Source of the DNA: Allorhizobium borbori | GTDB taxonomy: Bacteria > Pseudomonadota > Alphaproteobacteria > Rhizobiales > Rhizobiaceae | Assembly (NCBI RefSeq): GCF_014196535.1 | Contig: NZ_JACIDU010000003.1 | Span: 248,001 to 312,000 of the forward strand | DNA: 64,000 bases | Direction of reading: 5' to 3' | Part shown: positions 18,037 through 27,192 of the stretch, piece by piece | Layout: the number at the start of each line of letters is the position of its first letter | Numbering within the stretch: position 1 is the stretch's first letter | Made by a program: the position numbers and the translations under genes | Notes under the pieces: generated by a model | Database searches by the model: none | What the model saw: only the letters and a program-made list of their open reading frames with translations | Told to the model about the DNA's origin: nothing

Positions 18037-18440
18037 TGGGTCTTCCCGGTCTCGATTTTCCCGGCGTCGGTGTGGGCCTCGTGCTTTACCGCGACGGGAA
18101 AATTCTGCTTTGCCGTCGCCTGAAGGAACCCGAAGCCGGCTTCTGGAACATTCCGGGCGGCAAGGTCGATTTCATGGAAAAGGCAGAGGATGCGGCCCGC
18201 CGCGAGACGTCGGAGGAAACCGGCCTGACGGTGGGTTCGCTGCGTCTCCTCTGCGTCGATGAGGAGATCTTTCCCGATATCCGGCACCATTGGGTTTCGC
18301 TGCTTTACGTAACGGAAGACTTTTCCGGCGAGGCGCGCATCATGGAACCGACCAAGCATGACGGCCTCGAATGGTTTGCCCTCGATGCCTTGCCCGAAAA
18401 CCTCTCGGAATTCGTGAAAAGCGCCGTTCGGTACCTCTGA
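18036..18440 (+). CDS. Nudix hydrolase
   Basis: Small cytosolic pyrophosphohydrolase of 134 residues with a complete Nudix box at residues 42-64 (G42, E48, R56-E57, E60-E61, G63). The order GVGLVLYRDGKILL...EPEAGFWNIPGGKVDF resembles ADP-ribose or nucleoside-diphosphate-sugar Nudix enzymes, but the substrate cannot be told. Its ATG overlaps the helicase stop (TGATG), so translation is probably coupled. Confidence 0.9.
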   Translation: MGLPGLDFPGVGVGLVLYRDGKILLCRRLKEPEAGFWNIPGGKVDFMEKAEDAARRETSEETGLTVGSLRLLCVDEEIFPDIRHHWVSLLYVTEDFSGEARIMEPTKHDGLEWFALDALPENLSEFVKSAVRYL

Positions 18441-18444
18441 TCTT

Positions 18445-18762
18445 TCACCCAGCCCTGAGTGCGGCTTCGAATGCGAGCCGGACCCATTTTGCCATGATAT
18501 CCGGATCGTCCCATGCCTCGTCGGGGACCGACCAATAAGGCATGGCGGCGGAACGGCCGTCCTTGCGGGTGTAGGTCCATTGCCGAGCACCGACCTCGTC
18601 GAAGTGCTGAGCGCTTTGCGCATCCACCTTCAGCAGAATCTCGCCGTCCAGTTCGATCGCCAGAATGCGGCCGTCACAATAAATGCCCTTGCCGCCGAAC
18701 ATGCGACGGATGCTGACAGGCCCGAGCGACTGGAACATCTCCTCGATCTCTGCCCGGTCCAT
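18445..18762 (-). CDS. TfoX N-terminal domain protein
   Basis: A 105-residue protein consisting of one TfoX/Sxy N-terminal domain: SIRRMFGGKGIYCDGRILA followed by LKVD and the WTYTRKDGR...MPYWSVPDEA stretch. In gammaproteobacteria TfoX affects competence gene expression; the stand-alone domain in rhizobia has no established role. It lies 3 bp after the flavin reductase gene on the same strand, so the two probably form an operon. It converges on the Nudix gene with a gap of 4 bp. Confidence 0.86.
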   Translation of the reverse strand: MDRAEIEEMFQSLGPVSIRRMFGGKGIYCDGRILAIELDGEILLKVDAQSAQHFDEVGARQWTYTRKDGRSAAMPYWSVPDEAWDDPDIMAKWVRLAFEAALRAG

Positions 18763-18765
18763 GGC

Positions 18766-19260
18766 TCAGAGTTCCTTGAAGGCGCGTTCGAAATAGATGA
18801 GCGCCGGCGATGGCGGGCCCATATGGAGCGCCTCGACCTTGCCCAGCAGAACGATGTGGGTGGCCACCACTTTCGCCTCGAGCAGGGTGCAGTCGAAAGA
18901 TGCCAGCGCATCGGACAGCACGGGCGCACCGGTTACAAGCGAAAGCCATTGCGCCTTAGCGAACCGTTCTTCCGCCGGCAGCTTGCCGATGCCCGCGAAG
19001 GCTTCGGCCAGCGGGCGATGATGGCCAGCGAGCGAATTCAGCGCGAAACGCCCACTTTTTTCGAAGATCGCATTCGATGCATTGGTGGCATTGACGCAGA
19101 CCAGCACGGTTGCCGGACTGTCGGAAACCGAACAGGCCGCCGTGACGGTCACGCCGCGCCGTTCCTGGCCGTCCGTCGTCGTCACGATCTGCACATGACC
19201 GGCATAGCGGCTCATGGCGTTGCGATAAAGGGCGGGGTCAATCATCTCGGCGTTGGTCAT
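18766..19260 (-). CDS. Flavin reductase domain protein
   Basis: A 164-residue flavin reductase-like (HpaC/RutF type) protein, expected to supply reduced flavin to a partner monooxygenase using NAD(P)H. Typical features are YAGHVQIVTT near the N-terminus, VTVTAACSVSDSPATVLVCVN, and FALNSLAGHHRPLAEAFAG. ATG 19260 is chosen because AGGA lies 7 nt upstream; 15 further in-frame codons upstream look non-coding. No monooxygenase gene is adjacent, so the partner must be encoded elsewhere. Confidence 0.86.
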   Translation of the reverse strand: MTNAEMIDPALYRNAMSRYAGHVQIVTTTDGQERRGVTVTAACSVSDSPATVLVCVNATNASNAIFEKSGRFALNSLAGHHRPLAEAFAGIGKLPAEERFAKAQWLSLVTGAPVLSDALASFDCTLLEAKVVATHIVLLGKVEALHMGPPSPALIYFERAFKEL

Positions 19261-19395
19261 GCTTTTGTCCTGAAGCCGGCGTCCATCGCCGGAAAATGCC
19301 AACATTAGACGGGAAGAATTACCAACTCACCTAACGGACATCATTTTTCCGACAAGAAACGGAAAGCCTTTCAACCGCCGGACGGCTTGGATAAG

Positions 19396-20490
19396 ATGCG
19401 CGCCAACATTAACCGCTGGTCTTTCATGTTTCGATCTGTCGTTCCGCTCGCCACCCTTGCCCTTGTCGCCTCCTTCCTTCCGGCGGGGGCAGCAACCCTG
19501 GCCGTGGTCGCCCCTACATCCGGGCCGTTCGCAAGCCTTGGCGCGCAGATCTTTGCCGGCGCCGAAAAGCTTGCGGCGGAAAAGAAACTGACCGCAGTCC
19601 GCATTCCGGAAAGCTGCGAGCCTGGCAGCGGCGACAAGGTGGCCGCCGCCATCGTCGCGGCCAAAGCCTCCGCAGCCGTTGGCTTCCTCTGTGCGGAAAG
19701 CCTGGAAACGGGAGCGGGGTCACTGGAAAGTGCTGGCATTCCCGCCATTTCCGTTTCCGTTCGCTCGAAAATTCTGTTCGAAGACGTTGCGAAGGAAGGA
19801 TGGCCCATCTTCAGCCTCGCGCCGCACTTTGACGACGAAGCCGAGAAGTTGATTTCGGTTATCGCCGAGGGCTGGCAGGGGGCGGCCTTCGCCATTGTTG
19901 ATGACGGCACGCTTCCGGCCCGCGAACTGACGGAGGCCGTGCGGACCGGCCTTGATGACAAGGGGATGAAGCCGCAATTCGCCGACACGTTCCGCCCCGG
20001 CCTCGACAACCAGATCGCGCTGGTGCGGCGCCTCCAGAAGGCCAATGCAACGCATGTTCTCTTTGCCGGCGATCGTAGCGATGCTGCGATCATCGCTCGC
20101 GATGCAGCGGCGGAAAACATTCCGCTGACGCTACTGGGTGGCGAGGCGCTGAATGCTGCGGATCAGTCCGTGCCGCTCGCAGACGGCGTTCTCGCTGTTC
20201 TGCCGCCCGAGAAGCCGGAGACGGCAAAACCCGTTATCGACGCGCTGGCGAAAGTTGGCGTGATCGCCGAAGGCTATGTACTACCCGCCTATGCCGCCGC
20301 AACGATCGCCGCCAGCGCCATCGAGACCGCTACCCGCAATGGCAAGCCGGTCGCGTCCACGCTGGCCGGCGGCCAATACGATACCGTGATTGGCAGTTTC
20401 ACCTTCGGCAAGGATGCGCCGCACCGCAATCCCTATCTTCTGATGGCTTGGAAGAATGGCCTGTTCACCCCCGTGGATGCCATGCGATAA
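19396..20490 (+). CDS. ABC transporter substrate-binding protein (Leu/Ile/Val-binding fold)
   Basis: Periplasmic binding protein of 364 residues with an N-terminal signal (MRANINRWSFMFRSVVPLATLALVASF region, cut after GAA near residue 36). The two-lobed type I fold is suggested by TLAVVAPTSGPFASLGAQIFAGA at the start, typical of branched-chain amino-acid binding proteins. No permease or ATPase gene is nearby, so it is an orphan and the ligand is unknown. ATG 19396 is preferred over the TTG at 19387. It is divergent from the flavin reductase gene. Confidence 0.82.
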   Translation: MRANINRWSFMFRSVVPLATLALVASFLPAGAATLAVVAPTSGPFASLGAQIFAGAEKLAAEKKLTAVRIPESCEPGSGDKVAAAIVAAKASAAVGFLCAESLETGAGSLESAGIPAISVSVRSKILFEDVAKEGWPIFSLAPHFDDEAEKLISVIAEGWQGAAFAIVDDGTLPARELTEAVRTGLDDKGMKPQFADTFRPGLDNQIALVRRLQKANATHVLFAGDRSDAAIIARDAAAENIPLTLLGGEALNAADQSVPLADGVLAVLPPEKPETAKPVIDALAKVGVIAEGYVLPAYAAATIAASAIETATRNGKPVASTLAGGQYDTVIGSFTFGKDAPHRNPYLLMAWKNGLFTPVDAMR

Positions 20491-20595
20491 AGCGTTTGCG
20501 CGCGGTTGTTTGCCCGCCGGACGGATGGTAAAGGAGCGCCAGAAGCGCAAAGCCCGTGCGTCCAGAGCCGACACGCCGATGAGAGAGACCTGCCC

Positions 20596-21276
20596 ATGAC
20601 TGCCGCCCCGATCCTGATCGCCCCCTCCATTCTCGCCTCGAATTTCGCCCGTCTGGGAGACGAGGTGCGCGACGTGGCCGAAGCCGGAGCGGACTGGATT
20701 CACCTCGACGTCATGGACGGCCATTTCGTTCCCAACATTTCCTTCGGCCCTGCCATCATCCAGTCCCTGCGGCCCTACACCAAGGCGGTGTTCGATTGCC
20801 ATCTGATGATCGCGCCGGCCGACCCCTATCTCGAAGCCTTCGCCAAGGCCGGCTGTGACTACATCACCGTTCATGCCGAAGCCGGCCCGCACCTGCACCG
20901 CTCGCTGCAGACCATCCGCGCGCTCGGCAAGAAGGCCGGCGTTTCGCTGAACCCGGCCACGCCGCTTTCGGCCATCGAACAGGTCATCGGTGATATCGAC
21001 CTCATCCTTATCATGAGCGTCAATCCGGGTTTTGGCGGCCAGAAATTCATCCATTCGCAGGTCGAGAAGATCGCGCAGGCCCGCGCCCTGATCGGCGACC
21101 GCCCCATCGCGCTTGAGGTCGATGGCGGCGTGACCGTCGAAACCGCGCCGCTGTGCACGAGAGCGGGCGCCAATGTGCTGGTGGCGGGCTCGGCCGTCTT
21201 CAAGGGTGAAGGCGTCGAAGCCTACCGCTCCACCGTCTCGGCGCTGCGTCAGGCCGCCGAAGCAGGCCGGGGCTGA
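20596..21276 (+). CDS. rpe: Ribulose-phosphate 3-epimerase
   Basis: TIM-barrel enzyme interconverting ribulose-5-phosphate and xylulose-5-phosphate in the pentose phosphate (and, where present, Calvin) pathway. The 226 residues include [15 protein letters not shown], the metal-binding [26 protein letters not shown] and the phosphate-binding VDGGV block. ATG 20596 gives the standard N-terminus; the frame upstream to 20506 is not conserved. A membrane-protein gene starts 7 bp downstream. Confidence 0.96.
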   Translation: MTAAPILIAPSILASNFARLGDEVRDVAEAGADWIHLDVMDGHFVPNISFGPAIIQSLRPYTKAVFDCHLMIAPADPYLEAFAKAGCDYITVHAEAGPHLHRSLQTIRALGKKAGVSLNPATPLSAIEQVIGDIDLILIMSVNPGFGGQKFIHSQVEKIAQARALIGDRPIALEVDGGVTVETAPLCTRAGANVLVAGSAVFKGEGVEAYRSTVSALRQAAEAGRG

Positions 21277-21283
21277 GGGGGCC

Positions 21284-21778
21284 ATGCCGTTGAGGGCAAG
21301 GCTCAAGGCAAGTCTCCCCTCAACCGCCACCATTCTGGCTGGCGGGCCGCTGTGGGGCATCCTCATGGCGCTTTCCGCCGCAACCTCTCTTTATGCGCAG
21401 GACCGGCTCTGGCTTTCCGCCGATCTCGATATTCTCGGCCTCTATTTCGTCGGCGGGCTGATCGGCTGGGTTCTCGCTCTACCCTTTGCCCGCTTCTGTG
21501 CGGCAGGACGACGGCCTGAGACGCGGTTCGCCGCCTGGCTGCTGTGGCTCGCCATTGGCACCATCGGCGTCACCGCCGGTCTGTTTGCCCTGCAATACCG
21601 GTCCTTCTATTCGCAGTGGCATGCGCCTTTCCTCAGCCGCATCTGGGTCTATCAGCTCGTCTTCACATCGGCGTCAGCGGTCTATCAGTTCGCCGTCATC
21701 GGGCTCAGGCTCTTCATGCCGCTCGGATTCATGCTTCTCATCGCGACCAGTGCGATAATGGCGCGTCGCATGCGTTGA
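21284..21778 (+). CDS. Four-helix integral membrane protein, unknown
   Basis: A 164-residue protein with four predicted membrane helices: about 17-36, 52-70, 84-104 and 124-160, the last long enough for two passes. Start ATG 21284 follows GAGGGGG, 7 bp after the rpe stop, so it is probably co-transcribed with rpe. I recognise no family. It sits between rpe and purB but there is no functional link I can support. Confidence 0.75.
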   Translation: MPLRARLKASLPSTATILAGGPLWGILMALSAATSLYAQDRLWLSADLDILGLYFVGGLIGWVLALPFARFCAAGRRPETRFAAWLLWLAIGTIGVTAGLFALQYRSFYSQWHAPFLSRIWVYQLVFTSASAVYQFAVIGLRLFMPLGFMLLIATSAIMARRMR

Positions 21779-21837
21779 GATTACGGGCAGCATTTGCTAA
21801 AGCGGCCCCATGTTTTCCGCTTGAGAAGGACCAGCCC

Positions 21838-23145
21838 ATGATCCCCCGTTATTCCCGGCCCGAAATGGTCGCCATCTGGTCGCCCGAAACCCGGTTCCGC
21901 ATCTGGTTCGAAATCGAGTCCCACGCCTGCGACGCGCTGGCTGCCATCGGCGTCATCCCGCAGTCCGCTGCCGATACGATCCGCGAGAAGGGGTCCGCCG
22001 CGCAGTTCGATACCGCCCGCATCGATGAAATCGAGGCCGTCACCAAGCATGACGTCATCGCCTTCCTGACGCATTTGGCCGAATTCGTCGGTCCGGACAG
22101 TCGTTTTGTCCACCAGGGCATGACCTCCTCCGACGTGCTCGACACCTGCCTCAATGTGCAGTTGACCCGCGCCTCCGACATTCTGCTGGCCGACCTCGAC
22201 AAGTTGCTGGCCGCACTGAAGCGCCGTGCTTTCGAGCACAAGGACACCGTCACCATCGGCCGCTCGCACGGCATCCATGCCGAGCCGACCACTTTCGGCG
22301 TCAAGCTGGCGCTTGCCTACGCGGAGTTCGACCGCTGCAAGACGCGCCTGATGGCGGCCCGCGAGGAAATCGCCACCTGCGCCATTTCGGGCGCTGTCGG
22401 CACCTTCGCCAATATCGACCCGCGTGTGGAAGAGCATGTTGCCGCCGCCATGGGTCTGAAGCCCGAGCCGGTTTCGACACAGGTCATCCCGCGCGACCGT
22501 CATGCCATGTTCTTCGCAACGCTCGGCGTCATTGCCTCGTCGGTCGAGCGTCTGGCCATCGAGATCCGCCACCTGCAGCGCACGGAAGTTCTGGAAGCGG
22601 AAGAATATTTCTCGCCGGGCCAGAAGGGCTCTTCCGCCATGCCGCACAAGCGCAACCCGGTTCTGACCGAAAACCTGACGGGTCTTGCCCGCATGGTTCG
22701 TTCCTACGCCTTCCCGGCGATGGAAAACGTGGCCTTGTGGCATGAGCGCGATATCTCGCACTCCTCCGTGGAGCGCATGATCGGCCCGGATGCGACTATC
22801 ACCCTCGACTTCGCGCTGGCCCGCCTCACCGGCGTTGTCGACAAGCTGCTCGTCTATCCGGAAAACATGCTGAAGAACATGAACAAGTTCCGCGGCCTCG
22901 TGCATTCCCAGCGCGTGCTGCTGGCACTGACGCAGGCCGGCGTTTCCCGCGAGGACGCCTATCGCCTCGTGCAGCGCAACGCCATGAAGGTGTGGGAACA
23001 GGGCAAGGACTTCCTTGAGGAACTGCTGGCCGATCCGGAAGTGCGCGCCGCCCTTCCGGAAGCCGACATTCGCGAGAAGTTCGACCTCGGCTACCACACC
23101 AAGCATGTGGATACGATCTTCCGCCGCGTCTTCGGCGAAGTCTGA
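21838..23145 (+). CDS. purB: Adenylosuccinate lyase
   Basis: Catalyses two fumarate-releasing steps of purine synthesis (SAICAR to AICAR and adenylosuccinate to AMP). The 435 residues contain the superfamily signature GSSAMPHKRNP, and TIGRSHGIHAEPTTFG with the catalytic-region histidine. ATG 21838 begins MIPRYSRPEM as in other alphaproteobacterial PurB; the open frame before it overlaps the membrane-protein gene and is not coding. A terminator follows at 23153. The downstream purine genes are about 4.6 kb further on, on the same strand. Confidence 0.97.
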   Translation: MIPRYSRPEMVAIWSPETRFRIWFEIESHACDALAAIGVIPQSAADTIREKGSAAQFDTARIDEIEAVTKHDVIAFLTHLAEFVGPDSRFVHQGMTSSDVLDTCLNVQLTRASDILLADLDKLLAALKRRAFEHKDTVTIGRSHGIHAEPTTFGVKLALAYAEFDRCKTRLMAAREEIATCAISGAVGTFANIDPRVEEHVAAAMGLKPEPVSTQVIPRDRHAMFFATLGVIASSVERLAIEIRHLQRTEVLEAEEYFSPGQKGSSAMPHKRNPVLTENLTGLARMVRSYAFPAMENVALWHERDISHSSVERMIGPDATITLDFALARLTGVVDKLLVYPENMLKNMNKFRGLVHSQRVLLALTQAGVSREDAYRLVQRNAMKVWEQGKDFLEELLADPEVRAALPEADIREKFDLGYHTKHVDTIFRRVFGEV

Positions 23146-23152
23146 TCCCGGA

Positions 23153-23174
23153 GGGCGGCGCAGGCCGCCCTTTT
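23153..23174 (+). terminator. Intrinsic terminator of purB
   Basis: GGGCGGC (23153-23159), loop GCAG, GCCGCCC (23164-23170), then TTTT, 7 bp after the purB stop. Confidence 0.85.
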
Positions 23175-23207
23175 CATTCCAGCGCATCGAGAAACAGGGG
23201 CATTTCC

Positions 23208-23774
23208 ATGAAAGTCGCGGAAGCGGACATCCTCATCGTTCCCGGTTATGGCGATTCCGGCGACGGACACTGGCAGACCCGCTGGGAGCAGCGCCTTTCG
23301 ACCGCACGCCGCGTCGAACAGGCCGACTGGAACAACCCTGTTCTGGAACACTGGACGGCCCGCATCGTGCGCGAGGTTTCGGTGGCAACCCGCCCCGTGG
23401 TCTTTGTCGCCCATTCGCTTGGTGTTGCGACCGTGCTGCACGCCCTGCCCAATCTGGGCGCCAAGGTGGCCGGCGCCTTCTTCGTCGCCCCGCCGGATAT
23501 CGAGGATGCGCGCCGCGTGCCCGAGGGGCTCACCGCCTTTGGTCCCTACCCGCTGGCGCGTCTTCCCTTTCCGGCGATCACCATCGCCAGCCGCAACGAT
23601 CCCTATTGCGCGTTCGAGACGGCGGAACGGCTGACGCAAAACTGGGGCTCCCTGCTCATCGATGCCGGAGAGTCCGGGCATATCAACGTCGATTCCGGCC
23701 ATGGTCCCTGGCCGGAAGGCACGATGGTCTTTGCTGAATTCCTCAGCCGGCTGCAACCTCCGAAGGTGCATTAA
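23208..23774 (+). CDS. RBBP9/YdeN-family serine hydrolase
   Basis: Small alpha/beta hydrolase of 188 residues. The nucleophile elbow is AHSLG; ASRNDPY supplies the aspartate; the histidine lies in the C-terminal GHI/GHGPWPEG segment. The N-terminal VPGYGDSGDGHWQTRWE and the GHGPWPEG end are diagnostic of the RBBP9/YdeN family. Physiological substrate unknown. It has its own ribosome site just after the purB terminator. Confidence 0.9.
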   Translation: MKVAEADILIVPGYGDSGDGHWQTRWEQRLSTARRVEQADWNNPVLEHWTARIVREVSVATRPVVFVAHSLGVATVLHALPNLGAKVAGAFFVAPPDIEDARRVPEGLTAFGPYPLARLPFPAITIASRNDPYCAFETAERLTQNWGSLLIDAGESGHINVDSGHGPWPEGTMVFAEFLSRLQPPKVH

Positions 23775-24028
23775 GCGCGCCTGTAACCTTTCAAGCCAGA
23801 GCGGGATTGCCACTTTTCGGGGATGTTCTTCGCCCGGAAGCCCTTTCCCGCCGGATACTGCCTTCTCCAAAAGTCGAAACGGGGGGAGATTGCGGTTTAA
23901 GCGTAATTAAACTTCATTCTTGTATTTATATCGTTCATTCTTCCCATACAGTGGGGAGCGATGGCATGATGCCGGTCGAATGCGAATGAAATCACGCGCC
24001 GAAACTGATACGAGGCAAGGAATTCGGG

Positions 24029-26590
24029 TTGCGCACGACCACCACTTTCGTGAGCGGACAGCCGTCCGGGACAGGTATGGGCGACGACAAGCGCTGTGCG
24101 TTGACGATGATGCTTGCGCCCCTTCCCTTTGCCGCCGCCGCTTTGGCGATGGATGGACGGATCGTTGCGACCAACGCGCTGTTCGAGACACAATGGGGTG
24201 GGCAGGCACCGCAGACGGGAAACCGGGCCCTTGGCGAAATCGTCGCAGAGGCTGACCTCGCCAAGCTTGCAACCCTGTTTGCCGATCTCACACGAGGTGA
24301 AAAGGCCGGGCCGCTCACCGTCGAACTGCGTTTTCCCGCCGCCGAAGGCCGATTGCGCGTCGGCCTTGCCGGCTTCACTCCCTATGAATACGAAAAAACG
24401 CCGCTGCTTTTGATGCAGATCGCGCCGCTTGACGAGCAGGTTGCCCGCGAGGAAGCGCTCAGGGCGCAGGAGCAGCGGGCGGAATATGCTCTGACCGCAT
24501 CGAAGCTCGGCGTCTGGGACCATAACCTCAAGACCGGCGTTTTCGAATTTTCGGACCTCTGGCTCAGCATTCGTGGCTTCACGTCGCCAGACCAGTTGAT
24601 CCACAATAACGAGGAATGGATCAACCAGCTTCACCCCGACGACCGGGAGCGGACGCTCCACGCTATCGAACGCCAGAACCGCGGCGATCCGGATTACGCG
24701 GTATTCCGCTATCGCATCCGCCACAAGAACGGCAACTGGATCTGGATCGAGTGCCGCGGCATGTGCGTGGAGTGGGATGAGTACGGCAATCCGCTCCGCT
24801 CCACCGGCACCGATGCGGACGTCACCAGCCGCCAGGACTGGGAAGACAACATGACCGCGCAGGCGCAGCGCCTGCGGCTGGCTCTGGACGTATCGCGTAT
24901 CGGCGTATTCGAGGCCAATCTGACGACGGGAACCAGCAACTGGGATGAGCGGATGTACGCCATCTACGGGGTGCCGGTGGAACAGGAAATCCCCGTCGGT
25001 TCGGCGTGGGAAAGCATGCTGCATCCGGAAGATAAAGCCCGGGTTCTTGCGAAGATGGAGTACCATCTCGAAAACCTTCTGCCACATTCCGACGAGTTCC
25101 GAGTCATTCGTGCCGACGGCACGATTGCCTATATTCGCTCCCGTTCGCTGCCATTCATCGAGCCGGGCACCGGTCATCGCAAGGTCATCGGCGCCGACTG
25201 GGACGTGTCCGAGGATGTGGAACTGCAAAAGCAGTTGCGGCAGGCGCGCGATCTGGCGGAGGCCAGAAATGTCGCCCTTGAAGCCGCCCGCGCCAGCATC
25301 GAGCACAATGCACTTCATGACCACCTGACGGGGCTGCCGAACCGCCGTTATCTCGACCGCGTGCTTCATGACGAGGCTGACGGCGGCAACCTGTCTATTC
25401 TCCACATAGACCTCGACCGCTTCAAGCAGATCAACGATACGCAGGGCCACAGCGTCGGCGATGCCATGCTCAAGCATGCCGCCGCCGTTCTTGCACGCTG
25501 CGCCCGTGCGGAAGACTTCCTCGCCCGGATCGGCGGTGACGAGTTCGTCATCGTTGCCCGCTCCAAGGGGCCGCAACACCACCTCGTCTCGCTAGCCGAC
25601 CGCATCATCAACGAACTGCGCAAGCCGATTTCCGTCGACGGTAACCAGTGCCGCATCGGCGCCAGCATCGGGATCGCCAGTCGCGACGATGCCTCGCTCG
25701 ATGCCCGACAGTTGCTGCAAAATGCCGACATCGCCCTTTACCGGGCCAAAAATCTCGGTCGAAACCGTTTCGAGGTCTTCTCCTCGGGCATGCAGCACGA
25801 GATCGTCAATGCCAAGAAGGTTTCCGACGAGATACTGCGCGCACTGGAACAGAGTGAATTCGTCCCCTGGTACCAGTTTCAGTTCGATGCCCGCACGCTC
25901 GATATCTGCGGTGCCGAGACGCTGGCCCGGTGGCAACACCCGGAACGGGGCATCCTGACGCCGGACCGGTTCCTGCCGATCGCGGAAGACCTGGACGCTG
26001 TCGCCGACATCGACGCCCAGATCCTCGAAAAGGGGCTGATCGATTTCCGTCGCTGGCAGTCTACGGGGCTTGGCATACCGAAGATTTCCGTCAATGTCTC
26101 CGCCCGCCGGCTTCACGATCCCCATCTCCATCAAACCGTTCGCGAACTTGGCATCCAGCCGGGCACAGTCTCCTTCGAGCTTCTGGAGTCGATCTTTCTC
26201 GATGATTTCGACGCAGCGGTAGCGGAAAACCTCAAGAATCTTCGCAGGCAGGGCATTGCGATCGAGATCGATGATTTCGGCTCCGGCCATGCCTCCATCG
26301 TCAGCCTGGTGAGACTTGCTCCCGCGACACTCAAGATCGACCGTGAACTCGTTACGCCGCTCTCCAATTCGCAGGAGCAGCGCAAGCTTGTCGGCTCGAT
26401 CATCGACATAGGCCGATCGCTGAACATCCGCGTCGTAGCAGAAGGCGTGGAAACGGCGGAGCACATCCGCATCCTGCGCGATCTGGGATGCGACGCGCTG
26501 CAGGGTTATGCGCTGGCACGCCCGATCCCGGCCTCGCAGGTGGAAGCTTTCGTTCGCAGCGATGCCTGGCGCAGCGCAGACCCGGATTGA
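24029..26590 (+). CDS. PAS-PAS-PAS-GGDEF-EAL c-di-GMP protein
   Basis: An 853-residue soluble sensor and c-di-GMP enzyme with no membrane segment. Three PAS-like regions (about 30-130, 150-270 and 280-400) precede a GGDEF domain (430-585, IGGDEF at 501-506). The GGDEF carries an I-site RxxD (R493-D496) for product inhibition. The EAL domain (605-845) has ETL at 630-632 instead of EAL, but keeps the Glu and the later ELLES and EIDDFGSGHAS motifs, so phosphodiesterase activity is plausible. The start is TTG 24029 with AAGGA about 8 nt upstream; ATG 24077 is an alternative. The 254 bp before it is AT-richer than the surroundings and contains no gene I can support. Confidence 0.9.
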   Translation: MRTTTTFVSGQPSGTGMGDDKRCALTMMLAPLPFAAAALAMDGRIVATNALFETQWGGQAPQTGNRALGEIVAEADLAKLATLFADLTRGEKAGPLTVELRFPAAEGRLRVGLAGFTPYEYEKTPLLLMQIAPLDEQVAREEALRAQEQRAEYALTASKLGVWDHNLKTGVFEFSDLWLSIRGFTSPDQLIHNNEEWINQLHPDDRERTLHAIERQNRGDPDYAVFRYRIRHKNGNWIWIECRGMCVEWDEYGNPLRSTGTDADVTSRQDWEDNMTAQAQRLRLALDVSRIGVFEANLTTGTSNWDERMYAIYGVPVEQEIPVGSAWESMLHPEDKARVLAKMEYHLENLLPHSDEFRVIRADGTIAYIRSRSLPFIEPGTGHRKVIGADWDVSEDVELQKQLRQARDLAEARNVALEAARASIEHNALHDHLTGLPNRRYLDRVLHDEADGGNLSILHIDLDRFKQINDTQGHSVGDAMLKHAAAVLARCARAEDFLARIGGDEFVIVARSKGPQHHLVSLADRIINELRKPISVDGNQCRIGASIGIASRDDASLDARQLLQNADIALYRAKNLGRNRFEVFSSGMQHEIVNAKKVSDEILRALEQSEFVPWYQFQFDARTLDICGAETLARWQHPERGILTPDRFLPIAEDLDAVADIDAQILEKGLIDFRRWQSTGLGIPKISVNVSARRLHDPHLHQTVRELGIQPGTVSFELLESIFLDDFDAAVAENLKNLRRQGIAIEIDDFGSGHASIVSLVRLAPATLKIDRELVTPLSNSQEQRKLVGSIIDIGRSLNIRVVAEGVETAEHIRILRDLGCDALQGYALARPIPASQVEAFVRSDAWRSADPD

Positions 26591-26671
26591 CTGCACTCGC
26601 AAACTGCACGGCAAAAAGGCCGCGCGCAACAGCGCACGGCCTGCTCATGACGTCAGATCGGATCGACGGTA

Positions 26672-26986
26672 TCAGGAATTGGTGATCTGGTCGATGGCTT
26701 CGCCGAGGAGATCAACCATCTTGGTGCGCAGGTCTTCGTCGGAAAGCGTAACGCCAGCGGCATCGAGATCGGCGCGCAGCTTGCGGAACACATCCTCATT
26801 GCCGGCCTCGGCGAGATCGGCCATCACGACTTCCTTGGCATAGGCTTCTGCGTCGTCCTTGCCAATCAGACCGGCAACCCAGAGACCAAGAAGCTTGTTG
26901 CGGCGGGCTTCCGCCTTGAACTTCAGCTCCTGATCGTGGGCGAACTTGTTTTCAAAGGCCTTCTCGCGATCGCTCAAACCACTCAT
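26672..26986 (-). CDS. DUF1476 protein, F1-ATPase inhibitor zeta subunit type
   Basis: A 104-residue protein of DUF1476, the family of the alphaproteobacterial F1Fo-ATPase zeta inhibitor. The N-terminal SDREKAFENKFAHDQEL block is the conserved inhibitory region that inserts into F1 in Paracoccus. The rest (FKAEARRNKLLGLWVAG, then a C-terminal helical bundle) is the usual domain. ATG 26986 has GGGAGAC 5 nt upstream; 15 in-frame codons before it are not conserved. A second family member lies 206 bp upstream on the same strand. Confidence 0.9.
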   Translation of the reverse strand: MSGLSDREKAFENKFAHDQELKFKAEARRNKLLGLWVAGLIGKDDAEAYAKEVVMADLAEAGNEDVFRKLRADLDAAGVTLSDEDLRTKMVDLLGEAIDQITNS

Positions 26987-27192
26987 CTGGCGTCTCCCTA
27001 TACGGTCGGTTTCGGTTTTCTGAGCCACCATTAATCAAAAGCACGCTCAAAGTGCAATGCGAAGTTTGGCTATGATCGGCTCAATTTCCGGTGCGGGACG
27101 AAGCGCGGCACAAACGACAGCAAAGCCCCCGCGAACCTGACGCCCGCGGAGGCCCGAAACATTTATCTGGCGGGAAATGTCTGCGTCGTCGA

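Noticed and set aside
23775-24028. Short frames in the gap before the PAS-GGDEF-EAL gene (for example about 60 codons at 23807-23989).
   Set aside because: No ribosome site, no homology-like pattern and AT-rich composition. This looks like a promoter region.
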